A DNA stretch of 64,000 nucleotides from Nigrospora sphaerica (GCA_018287875.1 JAGVVL010000022.1:2976001-3040000), one strand, 5' to 3'. Shown: positions 44,678 through 58,150, counted from the stretch's first letter. The notes: generated from the letters alone by a model not told the origin. A program made the numbers and translations.

Positions 44678-46002
44678 TTTGAGGAGGATCGATAAACAAA
44701 CGGTGTGAGGCGGAAAGGATGTTGAAAGCCGGCTTCAGAATCTACAGAGAGCCGAACGTCTTTTCTGAACTATTTGTGCGATCACATCATCGCCAGACTC
44801 GCCCGCAATGAACAAGGGTCCGACCTATCGCGAGCACGGTGAATTTCTCGGAGCGACACCCCCGCGATACTGACTGTGGGGTCCAAAACCAACAGCTTTC
44901 ACCCCGCCGACGCGCCTTCTCAAGCCGATTGACGAGGGAACGACGGACGCACCACGACTTTTCATTCTACTGCATCCAGGGGCGCCTTGATTTGGAGAAC
45001 CGCAGTCTGGAGAAAGCCTGCGACGTGAGGAGTGGCCGTTTTCTCCACCAGTTTGCAACACTCACACCGACCGACCGTACGCATGCATCTTCTGCGCGTA
45101 GCCGAGGGCAGCCGGGCCAAGTCCCGAGCCCCCGGCCAAACCTCTGTCCAAGGGAATCCCCAGGGAAACCAGTGCCTCACGCAGTTCCCATCTTCACGGC
45201 GCAGTTGCGTACATGGTAACGTAATGTACAAATTCTAAGCGCTCGGGTTACTTCTATTCAATACATAGCATCGTAGACGATGCGGCAGCCTCGGGCGTCT
45301 GCTCCGAGGCTCTACTTAAATTGAGGGGCGGGTGGACATGGGTTGAGTGGCGTGCTTTGTTGGCGGCCGTCTGCTATCCCATAACAGCTGGGGGCTCCGC
45401 GAATCTATGCGCTACGCCTGTAGCGCTCAGAAAGACGAGTGCCAAGATAACTGCCACCACCAATGCTACATTAGTAAAGTACCTCCTCTCTATGTAGACA
45501 TAGTGCTGGGTCCCAGTCACGCGGCGCCGTCGTTGCCGTCACGAATCTTCATCTACGGTACTTGCATGGGTGAGATGGGATTTCCTGGCATTCACAACAT
45601 GCACGCTGTATAGCGTACAGCAACGCGTAAGCCCTGGGCTCTCACCCACTGGCGCCTGGGGAAATCGGCTCAGCCGGTTGCTTGCTTGGAAAGCTCGCGA
45701 GGCGGGGCTGCTGCCATGTACGCGCCATATGCTGCTGACCCATTGTGGCCAGGCTCATTCATGCCTCTCGTTGTCCCGGGCGTCCTCAGCCCCGTGGATG
45801 CATGGCACCAGCGCCCCGTGATCTCCGAGCGAAGCTAGTGGTGGCACTGAGCCTGGGAAATTGGCGTCGTTCCTGCGCACAAAGGTACGCCAATCTGGCG
45901 GGACCCTCATCGCTGTTGCCGACACCGCCGCCGGCTTCGGGGCTCCACAGCTCCCAACTGGGCTCGCCTCATTACGGGCACGTTGAAAGAAGCCCGAGGC
46001 CA
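44678..46002. other. Intergenic region between reductase and regulator
   Basis: A 1.3-kb gap containing the aldo-keto reductase promoter and the 3' flank of the transcription factor gene, both on the minus strand. Nothing else is supported. Confidence 0.55.
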
Positions 46003-47928
46003 TCAAGGTCCCGACGTGGTCCAGACCGGGCCGGCCAGTCCTTCTTCGTTACTAGCTTGGAATTGGTCGAGGAACATGCGGGTTAGGGGGGAAGGGGTCC
46101 GCATCAAGGGTGTAGTGAAGTCGAGCGGGGCCCACGACATCTGCTGGTTCTGTTGTTCGAGCGAGTGGTAGTCCGGTGTTCGAGTGCCCGGCGTCCTAAG
46201 AATGTTCGCATCGGCAAGCAAATCGCCTAGGTCGGCCCAGGCCGAGGGAAGGACGACAGGCCCGCCGGACGTGGCAACCAAGGCCTGCTCCTCGCTAGCC
46301 TGGTCCGCCACACAGCGTCCGACCGACAGCGTTTGAGGCACAACGGGCTGTAGCGATGACATCCTGAGACATAGGGATGCCAGTAGGGCCTGGTTGCCGC
46401 CGCGCGAGGAGGAGAGGATGCGTTGGAGGCCATGTAAGACTTCTCCGGACCGGTTGACGGAGCTCGGGGCAACATGCCCGGCCATGGCATCGACCACGGC
46501 CGTTGCAATATCGTACGTCTTCGCCTCGATCGTCGGGCCGTGGGCCTCGATGGCCGTCTGTGGTAATTGCGTCACGAAAGCCAAAAACTCCTCCCCGATA
46601 CGAACCGGGTCGACGGCTAGCGTCGCACCGAACCGCATAGCAGCCCGCCAAAGGACCGCGCGCATCCACTGGCGAGTGACGAAGATATCTGCCTTCTGGA
46701 CATCGTTGCCTGGCTCGTAGTCGGCGGCGTTGTCCTGCAGTCGGGTTTGTAGCAGATCGAGACAGCCTCGCGCCGTGGCGTTCATGTCGGAGAGGTCTGA
46801 ATCCGAATTCTGGAGAATCTCGAAGATGCCCGACTGGTCAAAGACCCAGAAGAGGTTTATCAGCTTCAGGAAAGCGGGCAGTACGTCGGATCGGTCGTGA
46901 GGGCCGGCCAAAGGAAACGCAACGTTGGTCTTCAGCATCACGGGAAGCTTGTGCAGCATGGCCACGCCTCTCTCCGTGACGAAGAGGAGCCACAGGATGC
47001 GCCTGCGCATCTGCTGCTCCATCTCGGGCAAGCCAGCATATGACGCCTCCCTGTCCAGCCGCAGGATCTGGGCAAGTGTAAGAGCCTGCCGGAGATAGAG
47101 CAGCGACTTCACGCCCCCGGGCGATTGGTTTTCATGGTAGATGTGCAAGAAAAAGGATATGCGCAGGCCGTCCAGATCCAGTGAGTCGCAGTGCTCGAGA
47201 CTGGTGGGGGGGGGGTCGGCCGCCGAGAGGGCCTCGCCCTGAAGCTGGGCCTTGGTTGCCAAGCGTATGGCCGCGGCCAGGAGCCGACAGTTCGGTGTTG
47301 CTTCCGACAAAAGTCCATCCCGGAGGTGGGGGATGTCGACAATGGGCCAGATAGGGTAGAGACGAAGCTGGAACACCTCGAGAGCCTGCAGCAGGTTGGA
47401 CGTTCCGGAGCCGTCGGAACTGCCGCTGTCAGAAGCTGCGGCGCTGCCGGGCTGTGGGTAGTTCGGCAAGGGGCTCGGTAAGCCGGGCCCGGTCGAGAGC
47501 CCCTGTGCCTTCGTGCAGGCACCGCCGTCTCCGGCCTGCGTCTGGGATATCTTCTGGATTGTCTTGGCACGGAGGCTCCTGGGACCCCGGGTCGCCTGGA
47601 GCTTCTTGAAGGTGCAGGCTATACCGGAGACAGTACAGGCCGTGCATGGCGAGGTCTCGGAGCACTTTATCTTCCGGATCTTGCAGGCATCACCTAATCA
47701 ACACGCTCAGGGTCAGGACTCGTGCAGTGCAGGGAGTACCAAGCAGCCCGGCGGGGCTGAGGAGTAGAAAACGCCGGTCCCACAGCTTCGCGGACCGCTT
47801 CCTCGAGGGGGAAACAAGATGTCGGGATGAGCAACGAAGGGGGACGAATGGACGGCTTGATGGTGGTGGTAGTGGTGCTTGCTTTGCTTACAGGCGCGCT
47901 TCACGAGATTGGTCCTGGCGGTTTTCAT
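46003..47928 (-). CDS. Zn2Cys6 fungal transcription factor
   Basis: Two exons, 47928-47892 and 47693-46003, separated by a 198-bp intron, give 575 residues. The binuclear zinc cluster is perfect: C13, C16, C23, C29, C32 and C39 (RACDACKIRKIKCSE, then SPCTACTVSGIACTF). Its first Cys codon is split by the intron (T|GT). A basic linker follows, then the fungal-specific middle homology region, with FQLRLYPIWPIVD near residue 105, IYHENQSPGGVKSLLYLRQA and MEQQMRRRILWLLFVTERG, as in regulators of sugar and secondary metabolism. The start MKTARTNLVKRACDACK was chosen because it supplies the missing first Cys in phase. A position beside an esterase, a flavin oxidase and a reductase makes it a candidate local regulator. 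Confidence 0.92.
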
Positions 47929-50900
47929 TTCTGTGGGCAGGTGGCCGTCGCAGCCTGTCGGAGGGACATGGTCTGCGGTGTACGGACAAAAGCGAGGATA
48001 TTCTGGACCGGGGGGGGACCGACTGGCACTCTCGAGCCTGCGATCACAAGCAGAAGGGCTGACTAGACACGAGAGATGGGGCAAACATAATGGTGGATTG
48101 TTCAATACGTCGACCCTCTTGATGTATGCGTGCGGGGGCGTCGATCGCCGTTTGCGAAGCCATCCCCGAGCCCAATCAGCTGACTGATTCTCTTGCACTG
48201 CTTGGCTGCCCCTTTGGAGAAGGTAACAAGCCCGCCAGAGACGGGGTATTCCGCTTATTCGAGGGGTGTTTTCCGCAGCCGCGATGGAATTTGCCGGCCA
48301 TCTCAGCGGCCCCAGACTGAAAAAGCGAGAAGGAAAAAAATAGCCCGACGTCGATGTGGGGAGGGAGGACCGGATCCGATGCCCCCTTGGATGGATGGAT
48401 CATATGGGTGTGGTATGCTGGTCTGTCTGTCCTCCGCTTCCCGGGTGTCAAGCTGGTCCTTGGCAAGTCCTCTTCTATACACAGTAGATGAGGTTGTTGT
48501 TTGTCTGGAGAACGGGAGGGAGAAAGCTGCATCTTTGCCCATTGAATCAATCGTGCGCGCGCCTACCACACAGCATGTGCCGGCTTTACTTGCCTTAGAT
48601 CCCATCGCCCAGTTCCGGCCTCCCTTGGAAAACCCCCCCTCACCTTCAGCCCATCCATCCATGCACGCATGCACGCATGGGTCGCAATAACCGGGGACGT
48701 ACAGACTATACCTGGGTTCTCGGGGAGCCGGGGCTATGAGCGCACATGGGCGGCTGGGTGGCAGGTATCATCACCTCCTGCTGTCGAACCTTCCAGCAGG
48801 CGGCCCAGGAAGGATGCTGGAGATGCGGTAAAGGTAGTAGTAGGTATCAATTACGCCATGGGTGGTTACCACGTAACTAGAAACCCCGAGGATGATTCCA
48901 AGGAGGTGCCCTCGGTCGGGTCAAATACATCCATCCCCCCTGATTGAAAGTATATGCGCGCCTGTGTGCGTGTGTGTGCGCGCCTTTGCCCGGCCGTGCT
49001 GCCATGCAACTCCAGGGCCGAGTCTCTTGTCGTCGCGGTTTGCAGCCGCTCCTGAGAAGCATGTTATGCGCCTTGTCGTCCACCCTGTGCGCATTCCGCT
49101 GCTCAACAGGCCCCCATTCGTCCATCCCATGTGCCCACGACACGCGCGCGCGCGCGCGGAGGCGATGACCGAATCCGGCGGCACAGGAGGCGGTGATTGG
49201 AAGAGACAGACCTTGATTGACGCTGTAGCGGAAAGGTTGGCAACGCCCTGGCTCATGTTACGCAATGGCGCCACCATTTTGACTTTGTCGCATACTTGCA
49301 ACTAGCCCAAAGAGTCGACCCGCGTCTCTGCCATGATACGGTCCCCCGTTCCAACTACTGTGTAGGGTATGAATGAACGCGAGAGCTCCTTCTCATCGTG
49401 GCCCCCCAGCTGCACGTATTATGCGTACTACGTAAAGTACCTACCCCGTTAGTGGCCACGAGTCGCCCGAGGCCAGCGGCCCCGAAACCGCCTAGTCTTT
49501 GCTGCCATGGTCAAGAAGCCAACATTTCATCCGCAGTCCGGATTCTTCATGCAACCATCGTGTTCGACTTAGGTACGTACTATCCACCCAGTTGTAAGGG
49601 TGTATAGATGTTCGTTCATACTTTGGTAGCTGTGATTTGACCCTGTCGCCCGTGCGAGGTATACGAAGCGGGCGCTTGCTGCTGGTCCCGTTCACATACG
49701 GGGTTTCGGCGCTCGATCGGACAGCCGAACGCGTTGCCCGGCCGGCCCCGGCAGGGGTTCGCTCCGTTGCTTATATGGAAATGGATGTTGTTCATGCTCC
49801 CATCATTATTGATGTGCCAACCTAATTACATTGGCTGCTAATCAATACCGAATGCACTTCAATAATGCAGGGTTCTATCATGGGCAGGGCGCTTCCCCAC
49901 ATCCAGAGCACCTGCGCCGCACCTTAATATCCATCCATCCACGATTCCACACCACCGCTCCTCTCCTCTTCCCCCATCCCTGGGTTCTGAGCACTTGTCG
50001 CTATGTCATTACTGGCCCGGTTACTGTGTATGGTAATTAGCGATATACGGGGAGTATATGAGAGAATTTTAGCGATGCGGATCACACAGTATAAGCCCAC
50101 TTGCTCAGGGCATGCAATCATCTCATTCTCACCAAGTGGACGTTTGTTGTGTGAAGCAGCGTCCATCCGTACTTACCTCCTTCTAGCATGTACCTACCTA
50201 ACCAAGTATCCATCCGTCCACCTTGGAGTAGAGGCTGTAGTCCGTACGTACTTTGACGGGGTCCCAATCAGGGCTACCTTGGCGACTGGACGGAACCTGG
50301 ATGCCCGACCGCACGGTGGATGATGGCAGGGCTGGCCCCATCGAAACAGTCCTCCCTAGAGGGCCCTTGCGCCCGCCCACAGGCCGCCAAAAGTGCTCTG
50401 AGATGATGGGGACCAGCACCAGGAATGACGTCCTCCCGCGCCCACATGGGGCTAGGTGCTTGGCAAAGACGCCCATCCGGTCGTTGGTCGCACCACCAGT
50501 CCCAAGAAGGTGAGACAGGTTGGCGATCGGCGATCGGCATGTCGTGTCTTGCCCTCTTACCTGCATGCGATCAGCCATCCAGATGTCCCAGGAATCCGAT
50601 GATTCCCCCCGACTTTACCCTTGGCCATGTGCAATTGACGGTCTCAATCGGTCCCTTTCCGCATCGGGCCACGCACGATGCGATCGCTCGCCGCACCAAT
50701 CCCGAGCTTGGCCACCGATGCTGCTGCCGGTCGTGTCGCCGCCCCTGCGCCCGTATTTTGCACAGCCGGCGCGCCATCGTCGGTTGCTTGCGTCACAGTC
50801 TTCCAAGCTCGCATGGATTTTTCTCCCTCTCTCTCGACCCCCCCCAAGACGCCACTCACGATTTCTTGCTCATGGTGTCTTCCAGCACAACCTGGTCCGA

Positions 50901-52498
50901 GGTGTGGATGCTCTGGGCCGAATCTACGTAGAAACCGTAGCAACCGAACTAGAACAAAAAAGAAGAAGAGGAAGAGAAGAGGAAGAAAACGTGCCGCAGG
51001 AGAGACGGGGCGTTTCGGTCCCTTCCGAAGGAAGCCAGCCCTCCCGGTACCACCACACCTGTGGTTGAGTGGTGTGTACATCGCCGGTGGAGACCTTCGA
51101 TTGCTGGACGTTGGCAGTCCGACGCCCGAGACACCCGTCTTCCTGCGGACTAGGAAAGTGTTGTCTCGCGGTGCCCGTTGAGGTGACTTGGATTCCCACG
51201 CCTGGAGGCCCCAGCTCACCAAAAGCCCACACCTGCTGTGTACCTACTGAGTAGGTAGGTACGATGTAGCTAGGGTAAGCTGGGAAACTGGAAGTGCGTC
51301 TAGATCAGCCTGTTCTCAGTGGTGGAGCCTCGAGGCTCCCCGAAAGTTCAAATCCTTCGGGGGCGTAGAGTGGACCGCTGAAGGGAGTTGGTTTATTTCT
51401 CTCTCTCTTCTCCCCCCAGTCCCAGTGGTGTGGTCTCGGATGGGATGAGATCGGCGGTGCTCCTGCATTTGGCATTGGGCGGCTCCGCGAAGATGGGATG
51501 GGAGAGGAGTACGTAGTATTGGTAGAAAGCGAAGCCGGTTCTGTGCGGCTATCGGGGGCGTGGATGTGTTGGTGGCGTACTAGTTGCTCGCTTCCCATAT
51601 GGGTCATTCATTGCCTGCTGCCGTGTTTGTGTCCCGAATGCTCGTAATCCTCTCGACCCTGCCCCTCGGAAAAGCGGAGGGGCGCCCGCACCCATACATC
51701 GCCATCGCCAACCGACCGTCTCAGGCGTGGCCCATCCGGGGACCATCTCGTTCTCGCGACCCTTGATGTGCGTTGCGTCTGGGACTGCCGGCACCCCTGT
51801 GAATCTGAGTAGTTGGCCCCGCCGATGCTGCGCAGTTACATCACCCCGCGAAGATCCTCCTCAGGCAAAACTGAAAGCCCCGAGGCGCCAACGTTGGCCC
51901 CCCAGGGACGACGATACGCACATTGACAGCGGCAAGTCACCTTCGTCTTGGCTGCGTCGCGCGGCTCTTGGGTACATAGCTATTATACCGTCGGAACCAC
52001 CTGCGGCCGGCCCCCTCCTAGACCTCCCTCCTTCCCTATAGACCCGCCTCTCACGAACCCGTCATACACGACTCAGCCTGCACCCGCACCCGCCGGGCCA
52101 GCTCAGCTCAGCCCAAGCCGCCATCCTGGCATACTGTGCGTCTAGACTGGGCAGCATCTCCACTAGAGACACAAGGCCTGCCGACTGGAGCTTCAAGCAG
52201 CCGACCTCAGGCGTCGGGGGTCTGGGCTCTCTGCTTTCTGCTCGTCACTTCCGCGCCTTTTCCTTTGCAACCCTCCCAGACGGCCCAGCCCAGCCTCCAG
52301 CCTGCGAATCGAGCACCGCCGCCCGCCCCGACCGCCCGCCCATTCCGCCCAATCTGTTGCCAAGCTCCTTGCCCAACCGCCGTCTTTCCTTTTTCTCCTT
52401 CGGCATTTCCTCCCATTACCGCATGCTGCCCTCTGCCCGGTGCCCCCGGTTTACGGGCCTGTCTGCTACTGCGCTCCCGTAAGGGCCCGGCGCTCAAA
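47929..52498. other. Large intergenic region between two regulatory genes
   Basis: At 4.6 kb this is the longest gene-free stretch. It must contain the divergent promoters of the Zn2Cys6 factor and the histidine kinase. It shows short alternating CG and GT runs (around 48960-48980 and 49141-49158), repeated CATC motifs and pyrimidine-rich sequence near the kinase start. An open frame runs into the kinase from 52136 but lacks an ATG. All other frames look like noise. Confidence 0.5.
49141..49158 (+). repeat. (CG)n alternating run
   Basis: About eight CG units in a row, a short purine-pyrimidine alternating tract in non-coding DNA. Confidence 0.85.
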
Positions 52499-55400
52499 AT
52501 GGCACCCGACCCTCCCCTGCGCGACCGCTTCAGTGGCCTTGCCCAGTCGTACTTAACTCCGGCCCAGGATCCCGTCGCCATGGAGGCCCTGCCTTTCGTC
52601 GAGTCCGTGGCCCCGTCCGCCGCAGCCAAGCCGGAACCCGCCTCCCGCGAGTCGCCCTCGAGCGCGCGCCGAACGCCTCCCCATTCTTTCGAGGATCACG
52701 ACAGCCCGCTCGCGACCCTGAACGCCAACCGATCGTTGCGTGACACGCCCAACATGTCGCCTCGGAGCAAGCGCTCAGCTTCTACCAGCCCATTCCGTCT
52801 GCCCATGCCGACCATATCGCCCGGCCAGCTCGCCTTCTCAGCCATGCAGTTCCTGCCAGTACCCATCCTCGTCCTGAACAACCTCAAGACCGTCGTGCTG
52901 GCCAATGACGCCATGGGCAGGTTTCTGGGCCAGTCGAGCGAGACGTCCGACTCCCTCGACGGTGGCCCGAGCACCTTGGACATGCTGCGCGGGCAGACCT
53001 TGCCCCAGGTCGGTGTTGACGTGCTGCAGGACGGTAGGCCGGTATGGGTCTCGTGGGAATCGCTACTGGACTCCATGGTTCATGACCAACAAACGAGAAG
53101 GGTCAGCGAAGTTCCTCCCTACCACGCGAACCCGAGCGACGGCAATTGTACCCCCACGATGAATACGAACTACAGGCCTAGCAGCGGGAGCGACACCAAC
53201 GCCGGCTTAGGCGCACATGCCTCGCCGGCTGCTGTGGACGGGCTGGCCGTTCCCGCCTCTGAGAACCCGTGCCAAAACTCTGTCATTGAAGTCGTCGTCA
53301 CAACAAAGACACCTAGGAGGACCGGAAAACATCGCCCAAAGAAGAGCGAGCACCAGGTTTACGCCAAAATGATCGTGACGATTTTCGAGATCGACGAGAA
53401 CCAAACATACTTTGTTTTGACTTTTACCAGCACCGAGAGCCCTGCGCCCCAGCCAACGCCTCTGCGGAAGTCGGTAGCGCGCCCGTCCATGTCCGTCTTG
53501 GAGGCGGCGGACCGCCGGACTATATCCTATTCGAACCCGTCCTCGGCCTGCTCCAGCCACGATTCCAACTCGCCCCATTATCGTGTCAGCCCAAGTGCCG
53601 TGTCCGTATCTTCTGGCCCATTTCCCCCCTATGGCCCACCGTCCCGCGCCATGTTGAGCAGTACCCCGACGCTCCTTCAGAAGATGACGACAATCAAGGA
53701 CGCGCTGCTTGACAACACACAGATGCCCATCCTGGCTATGTGGAAAGACGGCACGGCCCCTGTTCTGAACGCGGCCGCCAAGGATGTTTTCAGCGAACCC
53801 GGCGATGTAGATGGCGATGCCCACGACGGCTTGATCCCGTTAAGATGTGAGGTTTTCGACGAAAGCTTCTCGCGGAAACTCGAGCCCGAGGAATCCCCCA
53901 TTGCCGTCCTATTGCGGACAGGGAAACCGTTCACCGACATGCGCGTGGGCATGTACAACAAGCGCAGAGGCACCAATGTCATCTACGATGTTATGGGAGA
54001 GGTGATCAAGGACCCCACCACAGGCGAGATGGTAGCCGGCGTCATCACGTGCCGCGATGTTACCTCGATGGCCCAGGAAATTACCCATATCAAGGAACTC
54101 GACGAGGAACGATTCGAGCTTACCTGTAACACGATGCCGCAGATGGTATGGTCGGCTACACCGGACGGACTACACGACTTTTTCAACAACCGATGGTACG
54201 ACTATACAGGACTGACGCCGGAAGAGTCGCTAGGGGTCGGTTGGAAGAACCCGTTCCACCCAGACGACGTCCCAATGGCCCAACGAAACTGGGAGCACAG
54301 CCTGGCGACCGGCGACCCTTACGCCGTGGAGTATCGTTGCCGGAGGAGGGACGGGGAGTGGCGGTGGATGCTTGGCCGCGCTCTGCCCTTGAGGAACAAA
54401 TACACGGGCAAGATCGAAAAATGGTACGGCACGTGCACCGACGTTCACGAAAGCTTCCAGACCAAGTTGGCTGCGAAGCAGATGCGGCGCCAGCTGCTCA
54501 GCGTCCTCTCGCACGCACAGACGACCATCTTCTCCGTTGACAGGCAAAGCAAAATCACCATGATTGAAGGTGCCCTCATATGGAACGGTGCTCGGCAGGG
54601 AACCATGGATGGCTTGGATGACGGTGCCATGGACGGACCTCGATACATCGGCGCGTGCGTGGATGATGTTTTCAATGATCTTAGCTCTCAAGCCGGGCCG
54701 GGCCATATACCCGCTTTCCTGCAGCCCGTCCGTGAGATGTTGGAAGGCAAGAGGCTGAGAGAAATGGTCCAAGAGCACGAGATAGGTAAGCTATGCGCAC
54801 CGGCACGCCCCGTGGACATGTTTTGACTGGGCCTAGACGACCGGTTTTTCCGCACACGATTCATACCTACATTCACCAAGACCCCGCAAGGTAACCGGGC
54901 CTCGCCCCCTATCGTGGAGTCGGTCATAGGGGTCATCATGGACGTGACAGAGCTGAAGCAGAGGGAATTGGTTCTCAAGGCTCAGGCCAAGGAAAAGAAG
55001 CAGCTCTTGGCGAACGAGGCGGCGGCCAAGGAGGCTAGTCGTCTCAAGAGCCAGTTCCTGGCCAACGTGAGTCTACAGCACGGATCCCTGCGTTGACGAT
55101 GGAATTCTCATGCTTCTTGTTCGCAGATGTCCCACGAGATTCGAACGCCCATCACCGGCGTGATTGGCATGGCGGAGCTCTTGCTCGATATGCATTTGGA
55201 GGACGAGCAGAGAGAATACGCAGAGAACATCATCCGCTCGGCCAACGCTTTACTGACGGTCATCAATGATATTTTGGACTTCTCCAAGGTGGAAAGCGGC
55301 CGTCTGGATATCGAAGAAGTCCAGTTCTCCCTGTCGGTGGTGGTACAAGACGTGTCGAAGATGCTAGGGTTCGCTGCCGAACGAAAGAACTTGGATTTCC

Positions 55401-56968
55401 GATCGGATGTTTCACCCGACATCGCCAGGGAGTTGGTGGTTCTGGGCGACCCGGGCCGTGTCAGGCAGATTATTACGAACCTACTCACCAACAGCATCAA
55501 GTTCACCACATCGGGCTTCGTCAAATTTTCGGTGCTCAAGGAGAGCGAAACCCATGACACCATTGAGATCAAATTCGTTGTACAGGATACTGGTATCGGC
55601 ATCGACGAGGATGTCCGCAAGCGACTTTTTAAACCCTTCAGCCAGGGCGACCCCTCGACAGCGAGGAAGTTTGGAGGCACAGGGCTGGGACTGACCATTT
55701 CCAAGAACCTGCTTGACCTCATGAAGGGCCGAATCACTCTGGACTCGACAGTCGGCCAGGGGACGACGGCAACCTTTTGGATTCCTTTTAACAAGCCGCA
55801 GAGTCCACAGGTGGCAGCGCTGGTCGAAGTCGGCTCCCTGCCAGATAGACTGCAATCGGAATTTAGCGTCTCCTGCAACAGCTCCGAGTACGAGCCGATG
55901 CTTCACACGCCGCCCGGTGACATGTCTGTCGGCCTGTTGTCGGACAAGTCGCGCTCGCCGCGTCACCAAAAGTCGATCAGCCGTTCGGCGCCGGGGGGTG
56001 GCACTTTTGCCGATGATGACCTGCCTCCGTCGGAACGAGCCAAGATCCGTGTGCTCGTGGTCGAGGACAAGTAGGTTCAGTCGCATGATGGATGGCGCAT
56101 ATGGAGTTGGGCGCTGACCTGGGTTTGCGACAGTGCCATAAACCAGCAAATAGCCACCAAGACGATCAAGAAACTGGGGTTCCAGGTCGATGCCGTGTGG
56201 AACGGGCGGGAAGCACTCGACTTTTTGGACTCTTCTCAGAGGGGGGCCACCGACAAGCCCGACATCATCCTCATGGACGTCCAGATGCCCGTCATCGACG
56301 GGTACAAGTGCACACACATCATCCGTCACCATTTCCCGTACCGGGCGTACACGCGCGACGTGCCCATCGTGGCCATGACGGCGTCGGCCATCCAGGGCGA
56401 CCGCGAGAAATGCACCAAGGCGGGCATGGATGACTATCTTGCGAAGCCCGTTAAGAGCAAGATACTGGAGAAGATGCTGATTCGGTGGTGCAAAGCCCGC
56501 CGGAGTTCGCAGAGTTTCGCCGTTGTCCCGGACGCATCGGCATCAGACTGCTCCGAGGCGGGCGACAGCTGCGCGCGCGCCAACGTGCCGGGCTACAACC
56601 TGGACGAGTTCGAAGCAGAAACGCCCACGCCCGAGGAGGCTTCTCCGCACCGTGTCCAGGATGAGGCGGACCATGAGCGCCTAAATCTCCCTACGCCAAA
56701 GCCCGTGGCGCCGCGCGCGAGATCGAACGAGGTCGACACGTTTCCGTTTGACTCCACCAGCTCAAGTCACTCGCCGCAGTCGGCGAGGCAGCTTGACACG
56801 AAAGAGTTGGCGATGCAGCTCCGCGACGACAAATTGCTCGACGCGGCCGGGGGCAAAGCCCATCCGCTCACCAGTCCCTACTCCGAGGGGGACTCCCTGA
56901 CCGAGGCCAACGTCGAGAAATTTGAGAAGGAAGTGGCTGACACCAGGCCAAAACTGGACCGGAAATGA
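52499..56968 (+). CDS. Hybrid histidine kinase with PAS-like sensor domains
   Basis: Cytoplasmic two-component sensor. Four exons, 52499-54785, 54837-55066, 55127-56070 and 56134-56968, give 1431 residues. The upstream frame has no ATG, so MAPDPPLRDRF is the start. A disordered N-terminus leads to a PAS-like region near 111 (LPVPILVLNNLKTVVLAND), a second near 390-520 and a clear PAS/PAC near 536-665 (MPQMVWSATPDGLHDFFNNR; YRCRRRDGEWRWMLGR). A further sensor-like segment follows. The HisKA box has His842 (MSHEIRTPITGV). The ATPase has NLLTNSIKF, VQDTGIGID and FGGTGLGL. The receiver (about 1146-1270) has phospho-acceptor Asp1202 (ILMDVQMP) and the conserved Lys in DDYLAKPVKS. About 160 residues of Ser/Pro-rich tail follow. 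No membrane span or HAMP repeats, so it is neither Sln1- nor Nik1-like; I leave the group open. Signals would pass through the shared HPt protein to Ssk1- or Skn7-type regulators. Confidence 0.93.
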
Positions 56969-58150
56969 CGCCCCCTCCTTTCGCGCCCTGCCAATGGGGA
57001 GAAGTAATTCTAATGCCACACAAAACGGAAGAGAAAAGCATCCGTGTCGCAGACTATGCGGGGGTAATCATGGTTGGCGTTGGGGCAAACATTTTTACGT
57101 ATTCTTTGAGCACATCGCACACGACAATAGAAGGCACTCGTCAGGGGGGGGGGCAAGGACACGGACGCAATAGAGGAGGAGGCGGCGGATTCGGACAGCG
57201 CACACCGCTGTGCTTTGCCGTCCCGATGCTGGCACTGTACCATTCGAGTTTTGGAAGGCATACGTATACCAAAAAGGGGCATTGACGGAGGCGGAGGATG
57301 GGACGGAAAAGGAACAAAGCATCATACCCATGGGACAGGGAAAGCTCTTATTAGAGGGCGTTTGGGCGCTTTTTATACCGATGTATATGTATCTAACGGG
57401 GCAAGAGACGCGGGGACGAGTCTGTATATGTAAAGACTATTCGGGGGAGAAAGTACACGCAGCCACCGGCCCGACCCACCGTGTGTCGCGGCGTTTCAGG
57501 CCATGCTCGGCTACGTTGGAATTTCCTTGTTGGTGGTGAAAGGTGCCACGCAGTCGACGATTTTCCGGCGCTCGGAGCTGGTCCTTTTCCTTGCCCGTGC
57601 TTGTTTTCGTGACGCCCGATTCGACCCCCGTCTGCACCTGCCGGCTTGTGGCGGGTTCTGCGTCCCCTGGTTTACCGAGACGCCCGGTGTATTTGGTGCG
57701 GGCCGAGACTGGGTCACGATATCGGCCATCGATAGGCGAGTAACGAACGGCCGGGGTCTGCCGAGGTTGATGGTGGGAAAGGGAGGAAGAGGGGGCCGCC
57801 ATAGGCCGGGCCTGACCTGAGTCCAAAGTCGCGAGGGAGGTCTCGGCGGTGACGACGGCGACGACAAACACGCGAACATTTGCCCTTCGTTCCGAGGTGG
57901 GAAGACAATGGACGACATAGGGGAGAACCCCTGCTGCGTACTCTTGTTAGTAAAGGCCAAGGTTCGCACATTCGGAAAGTTATTGGTGGGGGAAGGTGTT
58001 TCCGATATATGGCACGAAGTCCCCGAAAAGTGACAGTGGTAATCATGAAGGCAAAGAATTGGATTTGATATCGTAAGCTACAGGGGCTGCTCGTGACGCG
58101 TTCGTTCCCTAACCATAACGCCCGACCAATTACAAATTATAAAACGCCAT
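56969..58150. other. Spacer between convergent kinase and catalase genes
   Basis: About 1.2 kb holding the two 3' flanks. It includes a G-run near 57144-57152. The frames at 57437-57969 on the minus strand and 57503-57820 on the plus strand are antisense to each other and neither has family support. Confidence 0.55.

Noticed and set aside
52136..52498. N-terminal extension of the histidine kinase frame
   Set aside because: It lacks an ATG (begins at GTG), is Pro/Ala-rich and is more likely 5' UTR; the ATG at 52499 has a good context.
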